From Opisthorchis felineus (taxonomy: Eukaryota; Platyhelminthes; Trematoda; Opisthorchiida; Opisthorchiidae), in contig SJOL01008821.1 in the NCBI GenBank assembly GCA_004794785.1, positions 1,612,100 through 1,676,099 of the forward strand: DNA of 64,000 bases. The letters are read 5' to 3'. Both the position numbers and the translations under genes were made by a program. Shown here in pieces: positions 11,201-24,469 of this stretch. Positions within the stretch are counted from its first letter, which is position 1, and each line of letters opens with the position of its first letter. The notes under the pieces are model-generated. The model had not been told where the DNA came from. It saw only the letters and a list, made by a program, of their open reading frames with translations, and made no database searches.

Positions 11201-13027
11201 TCCACATAGAAGTACTGTTGGCTAGGAGGCAACGACCGACTTTACTGAGTACCATTTGCAGTAGCTTTATCTAAGATATCGCCAGATTACCAAAACACTA
11301 CTCCGTCGATCTCACACCATTCCCGTAATTTGAATGGACCTAACATCAATTTTGTTGCCTCCATTTCGTCAGGAGAGTTCACCACATCGCACTCCGTTCC
11401 AAAAAAACTATTATAGTCTCATTTGATCACTTTGCTCAATATACCCTCAATACACCGGAAACGTAGCTTCATTTGGTGAAAATTCCGCCCTCAAACAACT
11501 CGCGTTTATGTGCTTCAGTGTTCATAAAATTTACGGAGCATTTGATTTGGCCAATCAGAATGACGAATGCATCATACAGAAGTTTGGGCAGTTGAACAGA
11601 GACAAAGTGGTAAAATGAATGTTTTGTCCTATTCGTTCCCAGTTAATCCGAACGACAAAACCGCTTGCATTAGGAAGTGTTGTTGAACCACCAAGCGTGT
11701 AAAAAAAGTCAAGGGCCTCGACTGAGATGTTTGTTTAACCTCCGTATCGTGTAGAACGTGATGATAGGCCTCCTGGTTAAGCTTTACTGACATTCACTAG
11801 GGTAGCATGTGCTCACAGAATCCAGGTTTTTCACAGATTTCAAGTTTACAGTCCACTCCTGACACTCGATGTTCGAAAACAGATTGAAAGAATTGAGAGA
11901 TGTTGTTGCATATTCCTTCTAGATTGAACAGGTTGGGCGATCTGCGTGGAAATTAGTTGGTATGTAACGCATGAGAAAGCCCATGAATTGTATTTCCGGT
12001 AGGCGTTATAAATCTGAGGACACAAAGTCAATGATGTTCAGCTGGCCTCACTTGAGATCTAAGACGCAAGGAAACTCATGAACTCACATGCACCAGTCGT
12101 GATCGCCTGGCACCAACGTGAAAAATATACCTCTGTTCTACAGTTCTTTGAAGTGAACTCACTTGCACGCCTGAGGATGATTCTCAAGCTAGACGGCTTG
12201 TTTTCTACACCGGAGTTCAAGTCATCGTCTGTCGTCTCCCAATGGAATCAGGGAAGTGAAACAATCGGTGTGTTTGAAGAGCACCTCTAGTGGGCATCGA
12301 AATTACATGGTAGGGATTTATCAGGTTCCACCAACCGATCACAGCCCAGCTTTATAGGCACAGAGATTGCGTCCTGTCAGTGAGACCAGTCTATGCTGAA
12401 AAGTCGAGAAGCTCTGTACAGCTATTTCATCCTGATTGAGAGTCATCAGAAGTGCGCATCTCACGAAACTTCAGGAAGTCTTGTACCCGCGACCTCTCGG
12501 CTAGTAATTCGAACACTTAACAGTTTGGCTACGAACGGCTGATGAGCAGTGTGATAAATTCTCAATTATACAGGACATGGCGTCACTCATTCAGTGCTTT
12601 TGGGCTTCTAACACAGGCTACCACGAGCGTTCTCGTCATGCCGCCTCCCTACACTTACCGCACAAGGTCACCACATCGATCCGCCGTGGTACAACATGCA
12701 GCCAACTGTATTAAGGAGCGCCATAACCTTGCGGCTCGATCCCCTGTACAAGTGCTAGAAGGGCTTCTGAATTGAGTCCACTGCTAGTAAAAGCACTGAC
12801 CATATGCCCGTTTCCGGTGAACCAGTGTTCACAACATACAAACATCTGGGTGATCAAATGTCTGGGATGGCCTACCTAGGTACGGCACTCAGGTTTCATC
12901 GACTCAATTAGAAAGCTGAGCTAGTCAAGAGAGGTATCATAGTTCGGGTCGTATATTTGGTAGGAAGTCCCAAAGACAGCTTTAGAAATCAAAATGAATT
13001 TGAATACATTCATAGACGTAACACACA
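8272..13027. other. Unassigned sequence, no features recognised
   Basis: Almost 5 kb with no readable transposon motif. The longest open frame with any compositional normality is on the minus strand at 9179-9526 (115 codons, preceded by an in-frame stop, no ATG); its product matches nothing I know. An A run near 11400 and ordinary non-repetitive sequence make up the rest. Confidence 0.4.
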
Positions 13028-13325
13028 ATTAATAAGATTGCTGAAAACTCTCCGACGTCCCACGACCGGTTTCGCCCTTCCAGTTCGGATTCATCAAGTA
13101 GGCGCATTCCCCGAGTTTCTCATCAAACTTATGTTCTACCTGAACCCAAATTACACGAAATTCGACAGATGAACTCACTTGCATGGCAATTTGGTCTTCA
13201 CGTAAGACCCGCCTGAATCCCAGCTAAATCTCTTGTTTGCGACGTTCTTCTTCAATTGAATGTGCTGAACTGGGCTGCCTCATATTTCACTTTGTATGAT
13301 ATTCGACACATCGCGATACTTTCTA
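13028..13325 (-). repeat. Hammerhead repeat (family 1), single unit
   Basis: This is the cleanest single unit, about 300 bp. On the minus strand the ribozyme region (13058-13103) reads GCCTACTTGATGA, a hairpin, then GGGCGAAACCGGTCGTGGGA. The GAAA box, the palindromic ACCGGT and the TC before the expected cleavage point are all intact. The first core base has changed (CTGATGA to TTGATGA), as has the G that starts stem II. Stem I can form between GTGGGA and GCCTAC. The remaining unit carries blocks shared with the other copies, including an AATGTGCTG block and a GATATTCGACACATCGCGATAC block. Probably inactive. Confidence 0.8.
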
Positions 13326-13329
13326 TAGA

Positions 13330-14690
13330 AGAAAAATATCATAAAACGATCGAGGTGAGTCTTCTGTGAAATCTAAATTGGCATGCACTTTACTTTGCAC
13401 CGTATGTGTTAGGTGTTCTACCGGGATATGAATAATTTAGGTAAGCGGCCCTATGAGATAACGCACACTCACCCGGACTAGAGCGATTGAAGAATGCGCT
13501 CTTATACTTAACGGCCGGTAATTTCAAAGTATACTTTGTCTGGAACGATGCCATCGCACGTTGTCCTCATTGAAACAGTAAAATACAGCAAATGACCAAA
13601 CATGCACTCATAAACCGGTATTCCTTCAGTACCGAATGGTACGGTTGATTGGGACGGGTGGAAATGTACCACTAGAAATATACTGGGGAAGTATACTGCT
13701 TCACGGTTTTAGTATGACACCGACGAGTTTCGTCCAATTTATTTGGGCCAGTGCACCAAAATTAACGGAGTAACACAAAACATCTGCTCCCGACTGCATC
13801 AGAATGTGTAGTATCTCGTCCGAGTGTCGCGTCAATAAGTAGACTTTTGGGTGATTGTGGAAACTAGTTAGACGACTGCTGGAGCTTATCAACACTAGTT
13901 TACCAGAATGCATGTACGGATACTTGGTGAACAGATCGCAAGGCACTATGCAAACCGCAAGTTATTCTGAAAGTAGTAAGGGCCGTTAAATTATCATTTG
14001 CTGATTTACTTCTGCGAAGCTGTCTATTCCTTGGAACCATCCACAAAAGATTGCCGTTCAAAGGGTGGCGGAGCATTAATTCCTTTACGAAAAGAATTCT
14101 ACTGTTAAATCTTCATAAATACTGTGTTTATTTGTGATACCGACCCACATGCAATTGTCCTGGTATTATTGTTCAACAGCCAGTTGGGTAATGGTGATGA
14201 CCTGACCCTAACACATGCCGCACGATCTCTCACACAATTCGTTTTTTTACTCAAGTGCTCCAACTCTGTTTAATTCGAGCATCATGCTTCTAGTTACAGC
14301 TCTTTGCACTCATACACACGCATTAATATTACACTCCGCAGACGGACTATTTCTGTTCAATAAAGTACTTTTTTTTGCCTGAACTTTTAATGACGAATTA
14401 AGAACTTACAAGTGGTGTCATTAATACAGATTCACCACTGTCTGGGCAACCACGCTATGCCATGTTTGTGATATTTTTAAGAAAACTCTTCTCCGGTCAC
14501 CTAACACATGGTTAGCGAAATAGGGGTGTTGACCGCCCTTTAGGAATTTTTCGGCAGTTCAGCTATAAGCAAAAAATGAAATAGATTCCTCAAAATTATA
14601 TCATGATCATAAAATATTCGGATTAAGAAACGCATCCACAGAAAGAAAAAAATAACGAGAAGTTTTCAAAAACAAACACGTCTTTCAGAT
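13330..14690. other. Unassigned sequence
   Basis: No protein motif, box pair or shared repeat was noticed. Minus-strand open frames near 13701-13946 are of chance length. Confidence 0.4.
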
Positions 14691-14693
14691 AGG

Positions 14694-14770
14694 CTGCGAC
14701 TAGCCCCGTGGTTGAAGTCGTAGGTTTTCATTTTAACCGTCCGGGTTCGAGTCCTCGAATGAGCGCCTTC
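14694..14770 (+). repeat. tRNA-like remnant (SINE head or tRNA pseudogene)
   Basis: TAGCCCCGTGGTTGAAG at 14701 resembles box A and GGGTTCGAGTCC at 14743 resembles box B, with the 30-40 base spacing of a tRNA. The T-arm stem pairs poorly (CCGGG against CCTCG) and the acceptor ends are not complementary, so a functional tRNA is unlikely. It does not align with SINE families A or B. Confidence 0.5.
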
Positions 14771-14774
14771 AAAT

Positions 14775-15837
14775 TGACTGTCTTATTCTCACCTGAGGTA
14801 TTGCACACGTGCTAGTTCACCAATAAAGACCACAACACATTTCAAAAGGTCGTTTTTTACAAAGAGAAAAGATATTGCGTGCTTTTTGGTCAACAGAAAG
14901 GTTACAGATGTAATGATTGGTGAATGACTCACACATTTTCTCGAGGCACTTCCCTGGTTGAAAGAAACTTCCTGTGTCGCAGCACCAGATTAGAAGACAA
15001 GAAAAGCGATTTCGTTTACCACAGAATTTCTGGGTGAATTTTTCGTCGGATTTGTAAGAAAATAAATACACTTGCAAGTATGCATAAAATAAATGCTAAC
15101 AGTTTGTGACTTGGTTGTGTTCGTATAAGTAAACAGTATATTTAAGCGAAGCTGGCTCCTATCGACGGCATCTGTAGAGGTTTTCACCTAAAAGACAGGG
15201 ACGGACTCTTGAGTGAAACCAAATACGGGATTATGGAGTATTTACAGACAAATGTATCGTGTGCAAAATTGCACCAGTTTCCCTCAACAGGCATTTGGAA
15301 GGACATATTCGTAGTCAAACGATGTAAGGAATGGGAGGAATTGTGAAGGTACATCTGGATGAGATTTGAACAAGTTAAGATATGTCAAGGTTTCCGAGCG
15401 GAGACTAGGGAACGTATCACCGGAGGAGGGCAACGTCCCCATATAGTGTCTGATGGCAGTAAAGTCAACTTTCAATAGTTCGCTATTCTGAGTGAGACAG
15501 TGGAAAGAACGAAAGGTCTGACTACTAAAGGACGATGTGTAGAGCAGTCAGTCGTCGGACGGAGAAGCTCAGTCGGTGGATTCTTGCAAATACGTCTCCT
15601 AGTTGATCGTTCCAAGACAGATCCGACAGTGCCTCAACTCCGAGGGATTTAGTGTTTTTCATCTATGCCAAGAGACGACCACTAGTGATTGTTTGGAATA
15701 ATTTGATGTCGATTAAGTCTAAACGTAAGCGTTATTCCATAGCATTTGATTGGTTGGCCATTGACGGAAACGCTCCGCGGAGAACGGAATGTGACACCGA
15801 TATCCTGTTGAATCGGCAACTAGGGAACAGGGTGCAG

Positions 15838-15876
<39 letters not shown>

Positions 15877-17085
15877 CTGGAGGAGCATTCATCTCCACGA
15901 AGAACTAGGGGTTTGGGCACAAAGGTAGTTCAATCTTCAGCTGAGTACAGACCAGAGTGTAATCGAAACCACTTGAGTTTCCAGTCTCTGCACCCAAAAA
16001 GGCCCTACCATCTTTCTTGGAAGGTATTCGGCACGATGCATAGTCTACCTGGTGAGCTATTCAACTATCACTGCAGGACTCAACTGGTAAATGTTTCCTA
16101 GTGTTTCTGAAACGTGTATTCTTAACAGACCATCGTGGTTGGTCAAATGCCAAGCCATTCATCATTGCACCGTAGCTAAACGATGCCAATTGTCCCGACG
16201 GTATGACAAATTTCGTCGTTCGACGGTTCTGCCAGAGCATTTAATTCGTTCGCTCTTATCAGACCGCTACATTTTTGGTCTCTATCTACTACTTTCTGCT
16301 GATCATCGTAGAAGATGTCTTCTAGTAAGGTACCAACGCAAAGTGTGGGAGATGGATGATGATAATAAACATTTTCATCACATTCTCTTTAGAAGGTACT
16401 TTAGTTGCTCTTTATCTGATTATCGGTAGCAAGGTTATCTCGTGGAGGCCAAACCGATCTGCTTGTCCGCTGTGATAATGCAATCATGACACACGGATAT
16501 CGAGAACTTTATGCGCCCGAACACAACTTCCCGAGGATAGGCAACATATAATTTGTAGTCAAACAGGCTTCGCATAGTGATACATTCCCATTCCCCATTC
16601 CCCATTCATCTTACTACCTTCGGGTGAACCATATGCACATGCTTCGGTACTCAGGTACATGATGATAGCCTGAATACCGGTCAACCTAGCCACCGAGCCA
16701 GTGCAGGGTGTATCTTATCATCGCTTACTGAGATCGCCATAGCGTGCTTGCTCATGAAGCATATCAGGAAATTTTGCACGCCGTGAAGTTCACAGCACCA
16801 TTCGAAGATTTCGGGTACACCTTTCTAGCCTTGGCAAATTCCAGCATGACGCATAAGGCAATAGTTGTTTTTCCATGCGCCACTTGGCCGGGAGTCACAT
16901 GAAACCCCTTCACTGTGAGTAACACTCCCCATATTTTAATGCAGCCGTTGAGACAATTTGGCATTTTGAGGGAAGTAGGTTGCCAGTTGAGAATCCACCA
17001 CGTCGCCGCTGTACCATCCCCAAATAGCCTCATTCCACATGCAGCGATTGCTGCACTGTCATTTACCTAGCTGCATCGCGATGAG
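14775..17085. other. Unassigned sequence around a TA microsatellite
   Basis: Apart from the TA run listed separately, there is a short CCCCATT repeat at about 16588-16606. On the minus strand near 16600-16700 there is a weak tRNA-like pair: TGGCTCGGTGGCTAGG, and GGTTCACCC some 65 bases on, which is too far apart for a normal tRNA. An open frame at 16091-16429 (plus, 112 codons) is unrecognised. Confidence 0.4.
15839..15873. repeat. (TA)n microsatellite
   Basis: About 16 uninterrupted TA units. Low-complexity tract, likely length-variable between individuals. Confidence 0.95.
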
Positions 17086-17089
17086 GGGA

Positions 17090-17440
17090 GAATGGACTTT
17101 GCGGCTTATTCTGCTTCACTCATTTGCAAACGATCAACGTTCCAGACGATCAACGCTGGTTTCCATTCTTGATCTGAGAGTTGCTTTTGATTCTGTCGAT
17201 AACCGTAAGCCGTGGCAATATTTGGCAAGCGAAGACGCCCCTTCCTAACGGTTGTTCTCAAACAGGTACTGTAAACCTACCTCTGTGGTACCTTCCGTGT
17301 AACAGTAAGCGTCCGCCTGAGTTCCGCACATCCAGTACTGTCACCCAAAACTGTTATCTCCAAGCATTTACCTTCACATTTGTTAATGATATATTGCTTG
17401 GCTTTGAAGTTGAGAGCGCAGACATAATCTGATGGAATTT
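17090..17440 (+). pseudogene. RTE/CR1-type LINE reverse transcriptase fragment
   Basis: RSTLVSILDLRVAFDSVD is read at about 17140-17200. This is the first catalytic-aspartate block of LINE reverse transcriptase, normally close to IVVFLDLKAAFDSVDR. After a frame change the tail TFTFVNDILLGFEVE at about 17365-17420 corresponds to the SPFLFNFVIDDIL block. The QGCP segment between them is mutated. Only about 115 codons survive and there is at least one frameshift. The flanks show no further reverse transcriptase that I can read, so both ends are probably truncated. The AFDSVD motif makes the family assignment firm; the clade is not determined. Confidence 0.75.
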
Positions 17441-19570
17441 ACTTACAACTATTGCGTGCGTAGATCAATCCAGTCTTAGCGGCCTCAGTCGGCTGGTTGA
17501 ATACAACATCACTTCTCTAATGGAAAACACTGAGGAAGCCCAACTTCGTCACCCATGGAGATCAGGGGACTTCAGTTTCTGTCAAGGCCTGATTATACAC
17601 TGTGTGTGTGATCCCCAGAGCTCTGTAAATTTGGTGCGTGACCTTCAGGCCCAGATGCTCTCCCAAAGCTTTTCGTGTTTAACTCTCATGGACCTTGAAC
17701 CACTACAGGTAGATACCACCCATTTTGGTAACAAAACGGTTTCTTCAAAATTTTCACACATTTCAGTTGAATTAGTCCGCTTCCAGTTGATAACATAGTA
17801 TATTCTCTCTCTTTCTTCAGGATTCTCTTCAGGATTCAGCCCTTCTCGCCATAGCAAACAGTCTTGTAGTTTTGTAACCAACCCTGGCAAAAGTTTGCAC
17901 TCACATTGTGCACCTGAGTTTCTTTGATGTATGTCTCTGCTTTGAAGTAATCCTACCTGTCGGGTCATCACACGTGTAAGCGGCACGTATTCTGCTATGC
18001 GGATTGTCGGATAAATAACAAAGCGCCTTGTGACTCGAAAACCTTTCAAGTCTTCTTCGCTGTCGCCTACGGCAAAACAAGTCATGAAACAAACTACGCT
18101 GTCATTAAGATCGATACCGTGTTGAAGCGTTAGCTTTCCGAACAAGAATAAGCAGTTAGGTACCAACTTAGAATATTGATCGTCACGGATGGTAGACACT
18201 ATTTACGCGTTACTGCCAGCAATGGTCACTCTAAATCAGACAATTGTTGCTGTATAGTGATAAGAATTCCCCGTCATCTACGATTACTTTTGTGTCTGTG
18301 GTCGGTTTTTTGAGCGCAAGACCATCTATAATGTTGGTGTCAGTGATCGTAGCGTCGACTGACAGCTGTGATGAGGACATGGAATTAGTCTATTGATTTA
18401 TTGTGGGATTTTCACTTGGCACTCTGGAAAACAAGCGCAGTAATCAATCATCACCTCTGAAGGAGAAAAGCGGATAGATCTGCGTGGATATCGACTGACG
18501 AGTTTATCGACGGCAGCATTCCAGATTTTTTCGCGATAATTTTCTGACAGGAGCATACCAACTCGATACTCTGCACAAGTTGTCAGAGTGGCCGAATGTT
18601 GGTCTTTTCCACCTGTAATTCATTATCCAGCTTTGGGTACATGGAAGGTGTACTTACACCCAAGCGGAAATTGGGAGTGCATGATAGCTCACGATTATGC
18701 ATTTGAATGAGTTGGTGCTTTGTGTCACTGAAATATTTTGGGAAGTCCACAGTTTAGGCGCACATTACTCCGTCGCTAATACGACCACGAAAAATCCCTG
18801 CAAACTGCGTCTTAATAATGAAGTGGCTGTAATATGGAGAAAGAACATAGGTATTGACGTCCAAACCCGGCATGGAAATTATCTGTACTGCGTAACGTAA
18901 CACGAACTTTTCTCCGTAATATACACTGCATTAGGTTAGCTTTCCTTCTGTGTCTTGCCAATGGACTTCTTCATCTCTGGTTGGCTTCACGTCTGTTTGC
19001 AAGGTTGAGAAACTTCGTATCCCTTAAATTCAACTTCTTAGTTGTCGAAAACCTTCAAGCCAGATTGTCAATGGACTGAGTTTGTATTGGCAAAGCCGAT
19101 TGGGTCACACGACCAGTGGATTTTATTCGTTGACGGTGGCGACAGTTATATAATGACATTCTGGTTAATCAGTTTCTAAAAGTGTTGCTGCAGGTTGCCT
19201 GGAAAGTCTGGCCGTCTAGTTCTCTACACAACCCTGGTCCACAGACAGGAAAATGAAGCACACATTAAACTGAGCTCAGTTGCTAAAAACAATGCAAATT
19301 TAGCATGCAAATGAATCAATTGACAAACGTAGCCAAAACGACAATGAATGTGCATCACCTGCAAACTCACATGCAGTAACACACCTAGCATGAAGCTGGG
19401 AACCGGGAAGTCAGCCTATTTAATTAGTTTCAAATAGGGGATTTTTGATACAGTGGCTCCTTGGGGACAACTCAAGCTGTGGAACCATCGAACGGTGAGA
19501 GCTGATATGTCGTTATGTTCACGAATTTTCGGTGGACTGTTAACTGTTGTGATCTTATTTGTGTGGATAT
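17441..19570. other. Unassigned sequence
   Basis: The minus-strand frame at 17645-18199 stays open for 184 codons without a known domain; about one run of this length is expected by chance in the window. It overlaps the position where the downstream part of the LINE fragment would lie on the plus strand. No other signal. Confidence 0.4.
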
Positions 19571-19574
19571 AGGT

Positions 19575-19700
19575 TGTGTCAGGAATGTGTTGGTGTGTTG
19601 CATCAACATTTTCAACAATTATTTATCTGGTGTGTCCACACCAAAGGGGGGAGGGAACACTGGACTCACAGAGGCGGCGGTGCTCACGTCAGTTTGACGG
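19575..19700 (-). repeat. SINE family A, probable 3' fragment
   Basis: GGTGTGTCCACACCAAAGGGG followed by GGAACACTGGACTCAC aligns with the GGTGAGTCCACACCAAAAGG and GCAGTGGATTCGAG stretch of the copy at 4805-5045. No tRNA-like head is visible here, so only the tail half remains. Confidence 0.5.
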
Positions 19701-20956
19701 CACAGAACGTGTTGCTGCTAAGTAGTTCGCAGTAATAAACCATACCGGATCCTTATAAGAGATCCTCGACAAGAATTGGTTCTCAGCAGATTCGCAAGAC
19801 CTTGTTGATGTTAGTTGCAATGGCTGTTGTAACTAGCCAGACAAAGGCTGAGTGACTAACACACACATCCTAAACTCCACCTAGCATCCAACAATGTTCT
19901 GCTAGGCTTCTAAAACGCACAAAAGGATTTAGGCGGGATGTAGCCCAAGCTACTACAGTTTTTAAACTTCATTAGCAAAAAATGAAACATGTAGGAATAT
20001 CAAACATTCAGATCAAGGCTGGTGGCCCCTGGAATTCCCTGGAGATTTAACACATATCCTTAACAAATAGGTCGTTGAGACGACCGGGTTGAATTCACAA
20101 GTGGTAGACGTAGGTGAACATATAGTATGCAGTTATGAGTTTATGTTGAAGTTCGTTTTTCACAAAGAGGAACAGACGTTGCTTTTCATTCAGGTTTGCT
20201 GTGAATAATTAGCTGTGAATACCCCTGCATGATGAAAGCGACTTAACTACGAAGCTTTCATTTGAGGAAATGAACCATATATGTTTGAGCCAAGAGTGGC
20301 TGATCCTGATAATCCAGTCCAATTCAACGATCAAAGTGTAGACAATCATGACCACACAACTTCATGGAAAGTTTCCTGGCCATATTTTGTTAGAGCTGAG
20401 ATGTAATATGTAGTTAAAGGGATGGTCACGTGCCGAAAGGCTCGACCACAAGCAAACCGTCGTCCTCATTGTTGCTCATCTGGTGGGCATGGAGCGATCG
20501 GACAAGTGACATCACGGTTGGCAGTTTCAAATTGTTACAAACCACACAGCGCGGTCGCCGAAAAGCCGGCAAAGCTGGGGAATTCGGGTTCGGCGTGAAG
20601 TTCAAATTTGCCCAACAGATTTTGACCAATTCAGCCAGCTTGCATATTGATCACAGGGAACCTGGGTTTATCTCTGTATTCCAATTGGACTGATGAAAAT
20701 TGCTCAATGAAAAACCTAAAACCATTACTTAGATTTCCTTGCACTAGGATTACGCAAAATTGTTCCGATGGTAGGAAAAGCTTAACTGTAGCCTTCACAG
20801 CCAAGAAGTCAGCATCTAAAAATTTATAAGATATTGGCCTCCAGTAAATAGGACATGTTCAGTTCTAGCAGAACCACACAAACGCCTACACAGTATAATC
20901 CATCATGACCCGTATCACTTTGAAAAGTAGGTAAACCAGACGCTTTGACGTACTGG

Positions 20957-22151
20957 TGAGTCGCCAAGGAATACACCGTCAAATTCTCAACAAATAAGCA
21001 TATCGCGAAATTGCGACTACGGTTATACTCGACGGCAATCAAATTATTATCAAATTATTCTGCATTATGTCAGTCTCATTACAATTCCGCACGTCACCCA
21101 CACCACAATCCTATCATGGTTGTTCTGTCTACATTGACACATAATACACATAATCTCATCCATCGGTGCCCTCGATCTAACTAACAAGTTGATGTTGTGA
21201 AACGACTGAATACATCAAGGATGTCTGTTCAGAAATTTCTGTAGGCTGGCGCCTCTGTGGTATACAGTTCTCCTGTGACACGTTGAGTAGCATAGCATCA
21301 CCATTGTCTGAGTGTTTTGTTTTGTTTGGGTGGGGTGTGAGAGTGATGAAAGCGACGGAGAGACGTGCATATCCGATTCGTGCTCCACATGTGACGCTGT
21401 GCTCACGTCTTCACAACGTCACTTCTCTATTAGGAGAGACCGAGTGTGTGTGTTCCAATTCGAATTGGAATTTCTGGAGCGAGACAGATGAAATCCGACA
21501 TTAATCGGAGTTGATTATCGCGACTGAATGTGCCACACCATGTGCTATTCCACCCATGGTCTGACATGGTGGATGTATGCGAGTGTTTGAAGCAACCCTT
21601 GATCCGCACACCAGTATAGCTGACGGATGAGCACAGCTCAGTTGTGTAATTTGACCATCAGACAATCAGTCAGTCAGTCAGTCCGCCAGCCAGCCAGTCA
21701 GTTGGCTGAGCACCTAGAGCACCTAGCTAGGCACTCCGAATTTGTGACATTCATCCCTAGTGTGTGTTTACACTGCACGCTGATGTATGTTTGAACAAAC
21801 AATGCTCGTCAAGTAACAGTCGGAGAGACTGCGTATGTTTAGTCTGTTTATGAGGTTATTTCAGTTAACACTGTTTTTGGAACCCATCTGGACTCTATAC
21901 TGTGATGCTTGGCGGAACTCGTGACTGTGTGGTTTTTTGGAGTGCTCAAGTTATGTGCCACTTGGTCTGCGAATATGACGAGTATTAGGTGTCAACTGAT
22001 GTGATTTAATGTCGACTGAGTTAGGAATCATCGTGAATTCGTATTGTTGAGTTTATAGAATTGGAATTCACGTCTGGGTTGAATGAAGGTCTGATGAGAT
22101 GCAGGCTGGAAATAGGCGTATATACCAACATGCTTTTTGGAACCGCTGTTT
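20957..22151. repeat. 1,195-bp direct repeat, copy 1
   Basis: This block recurs at 26461-27655 with a constant offset of 5,504 bp, so there are no insertions or deletions between the copies. I counted about 12 substitutions, roughly 99% identity. Identity starts at TGAGT and ends at GGAACCGCTGTTT; both flanks differ abruptly. Inside are a CAGT/CAGC microsatellite (about 21664-21705), an inverted CCAATTCGAATTGG, and several short open frames that are the same in both copies and have no known domain. It could be the left long terminal repeat of a 6.7-kb element, or one of two copies of a transposon, or a segmental duplication. Confidence 0.95.
21660..21706. repeat. CAGT/CAGC microsatellite inside the direct repeat
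   Basis: CAGTCAGTCAGTCAGTCCGC followed by CAGC units and CAGT again. The identical unit count at 27164-27210 in copy 2 supports a very recent common origin, since such tracts change length quickly. Confidence 0.9.
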
Positions 22152-24008
22152 GAACATGTTAGTTGAAATGCAGGCCAACTCCCTGGGAGAAAATGTGGTT
22201 GGAGTTCCTGTAGTTCAACACAGTTGCGATTTGTGGCAGCGTAGAATTTTAACATTTGGATAGAACTAGTGTTTATGCCATTCTGATGGGTATTCTAGCT
22301 AGCTAAATTGAGTTTACATTGTGAAGGTGTACGCTTCCACAATGGTTATGTGGTATAGACGCAGGAGTATCCTGTTCAAGATGGCGGTTCGCGTTGCGGC
22401 GAGCTCCATTCTCCACTGGATACCTCTGGGATAGGTCACCACCTAATTTTATACTGGAGGTTCTTCAGGTTTAACTATACGGAATCCGGGAATCTTAATT
22501 TGCCGCGGCTCACATAAAAATCTGTCGTAAGTCGCAAATGTTAATCCGGAAGTGACCTCACTCATCATCCACATCATCGTTATTGTCACTATCCTTACTG
22601 TCTTCATCTTTGTCCTCTTTTTTTATCATTCTGACAATCAGCTTTCGAGTAACTAGAAAAGACTGGCATGCTTTTTATCGCTGTTCCTTATATATCAACC
22701 ATGTCTGCTGTTACTTTCTCATTCATTCGAAAGCATGCCACAACATCTACAGAGAAACAGCTCGATACATATCCAACAGCTTTGAAACAGATGAGGTTTA
22801 CTGGGCGGATAGGCGCTCGTGATTTGGTAGAACTCTCACCGAATATTTGGTGGCACTTCAAAACTCACTCAGCTTCGGTTATACTTCCAACAAGTCCATT
22901 TCTACGTAATTCTATTGACCGGGTGTACAACGACGAACACATCCTCAAGAACTCGTGGCAGATGTCTAGTGGATGCGGCAGGGGTAATTGTGAGTAGCTA
23001 TACGTTGATGTATTTAGTACCTTGTCTAGATACGATAAACTTTAGCCGGTTATCTAGGTCACATATGATCGTACCAATCAAAGTGGAGTTCCATAGTGCA
23101 CAGGCTGATAAATAAAAAAGCTGGCAGATCAATCCTGTGGTCAACAGGATTTCGGGGGGCAGGAAAATATCAGAATAATAGTTTGCTATATAAGACAGCT
23201 ACTAGATGTGTGTAGCTGATGACTTCCCAATCCATTAAGTGACCGGATTGACGACCAGGTCAATGGGACAGATGCCCTTATATTTCCAGGCCGACCGACC
23301 CTGGGTCAGGCCGGACAAGGGCACCATATAGTAACTTTGAATAGTTGTTGGTTATTTCAGTTAAGTGAAATCGATAGTCTCTAAGGGACAGAAATTAGCG
23401 GACCAGTGGATGAAGTTGGCCAAATTCCGCTGATTGAATCATGGATAACCAACTACATAAAAAGAGTATGCCACCAAATTTTTATCACAACCGATTGATT
23501 CACAAAGTTAAAGTGATGGGGCTGAATATTCCAGGTAGGTTTGGCCTTGTAGAGGTGCCACAAATCTTAGTACGCGAATTCCGCCATATCGCGCTACTGC
23601 AAGAAGGCCAGCGAAGATTTTGAAACCTATTCGTAGTGATCTGTGCCCAGAAAAGTAAAGAAATATATTGGTTTTTGTTGACAACCTGGAACGCCTGAAC
23701 ATACCTCGATGTGCTCTCACTGTTCACAAAAATTCCTGTTTTGGAAACTGCTGATTACTTAGGTGAGAAGGTAAACCTGCTGGACATTTCGGCGGCCCGC
23801 TGCAACGGAGCACCTTCCGGGCCTGCGTATGGGGACCACTGTATTGTGTGATATTTTCTGATTCGAGACGCATGTCGGTGGTACTTTCCTGATATCCTGC
23901 CTGAAATTCATGGTTTTTTACGGTCACCACTTCTTGATATTTGCATGCGATTCAAAGTGCCAAACCTGTCTGAGATGGATGTTTCAGGTGGACATCTCAG
24001 TTCCCCTT
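22152..24008. other. Left part of the interval between the two direct repeats
   Basis: No gag, protease or reverse transcriptase motif is readable, and no tRNA-complementary primer site is evident just after 22151. Plus-strand open frames at 22583-22997 are unrecognised. This absence weighs against a simple autonomous LTR element. Confidence 0.45.
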
Positions 24009-24221
24009 CCAAAACAATAGCAACAGTAACAATAATCACCTTTTAGCTGTAACACCCTTTTGGTGCATAGCTGCCATGCCACCCGAAGGAAGCTCGAGAG
24101 TTAGATACTGCCAGGTTGCCCATGTCTAGATAAGTGCAGTCGAGATCCCGGGGTTGGATTCGAACCACGCACCTTCAGGCCAGTTGACTCGCGCCTTAAC
24201 CACTGAGCCATCTCGATCTCC
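24009..24221 (-). repeat. tRNA-derived SINE, family B
   Basis: On the minus strand: GATGGCTCAGTGGTTAAGGC (box A), GTGGTTCGAATCC (box B), then GATCTCGACTGCAC, CTTCCTTCGGGTGGCATGG and a T-rich tail. It aligns along its length with the copy at 8037-8271, and its box A is closer to a real tRNA. Possible target-site duplication: ACAATAGCAA at 24014-24023 and ACAATAGTAA at 24222-24231, one mismatch. It sits in the interval between the two 1,195-bp repeats. Confidence 0.88.
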
Positions 24222-24469
24222 ACAATAGTAAATATATCATCGTTTTATGACACCACCGACAGCAGCGTTGCAGAATTGTATGCTGAAGGAGGAATTTCGT
24301 AGTCTATTTCACTATTTTTCAACATTATGTCCACTTATTCATCACCACCAATTAGGCAGAGCCATTACACAAGCCGGCCCATGATAGATAATCTATTGTC
24401 AGTTTTGACCACCACTCGCCCAGTTTTCCCACATCGTTCTCGCAGAATAGTAGGATCTCTGACTGTCCT

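Noticed and set aside
16600..16700. tRNA-like SINE head on the minus strand
   Set aside because: The box A-like and box B-like sequences are about 65 bases apart, too far for a tRNA-type promoter, and no second copy was found.
16764..17033. Minus-strand open frame with a Walker A-like GQVAHGKTT
   Set aside because: An isolated P-loop-like string in a frame of chance length, with no Walker B or other ATPase motif; the plus strand next to it carries a clear LINE fragment.
17645..18199. 184-codon minus-strand open frame
   Set aside because: No domain recognised, and about one run of this length is expected by chance in the window.
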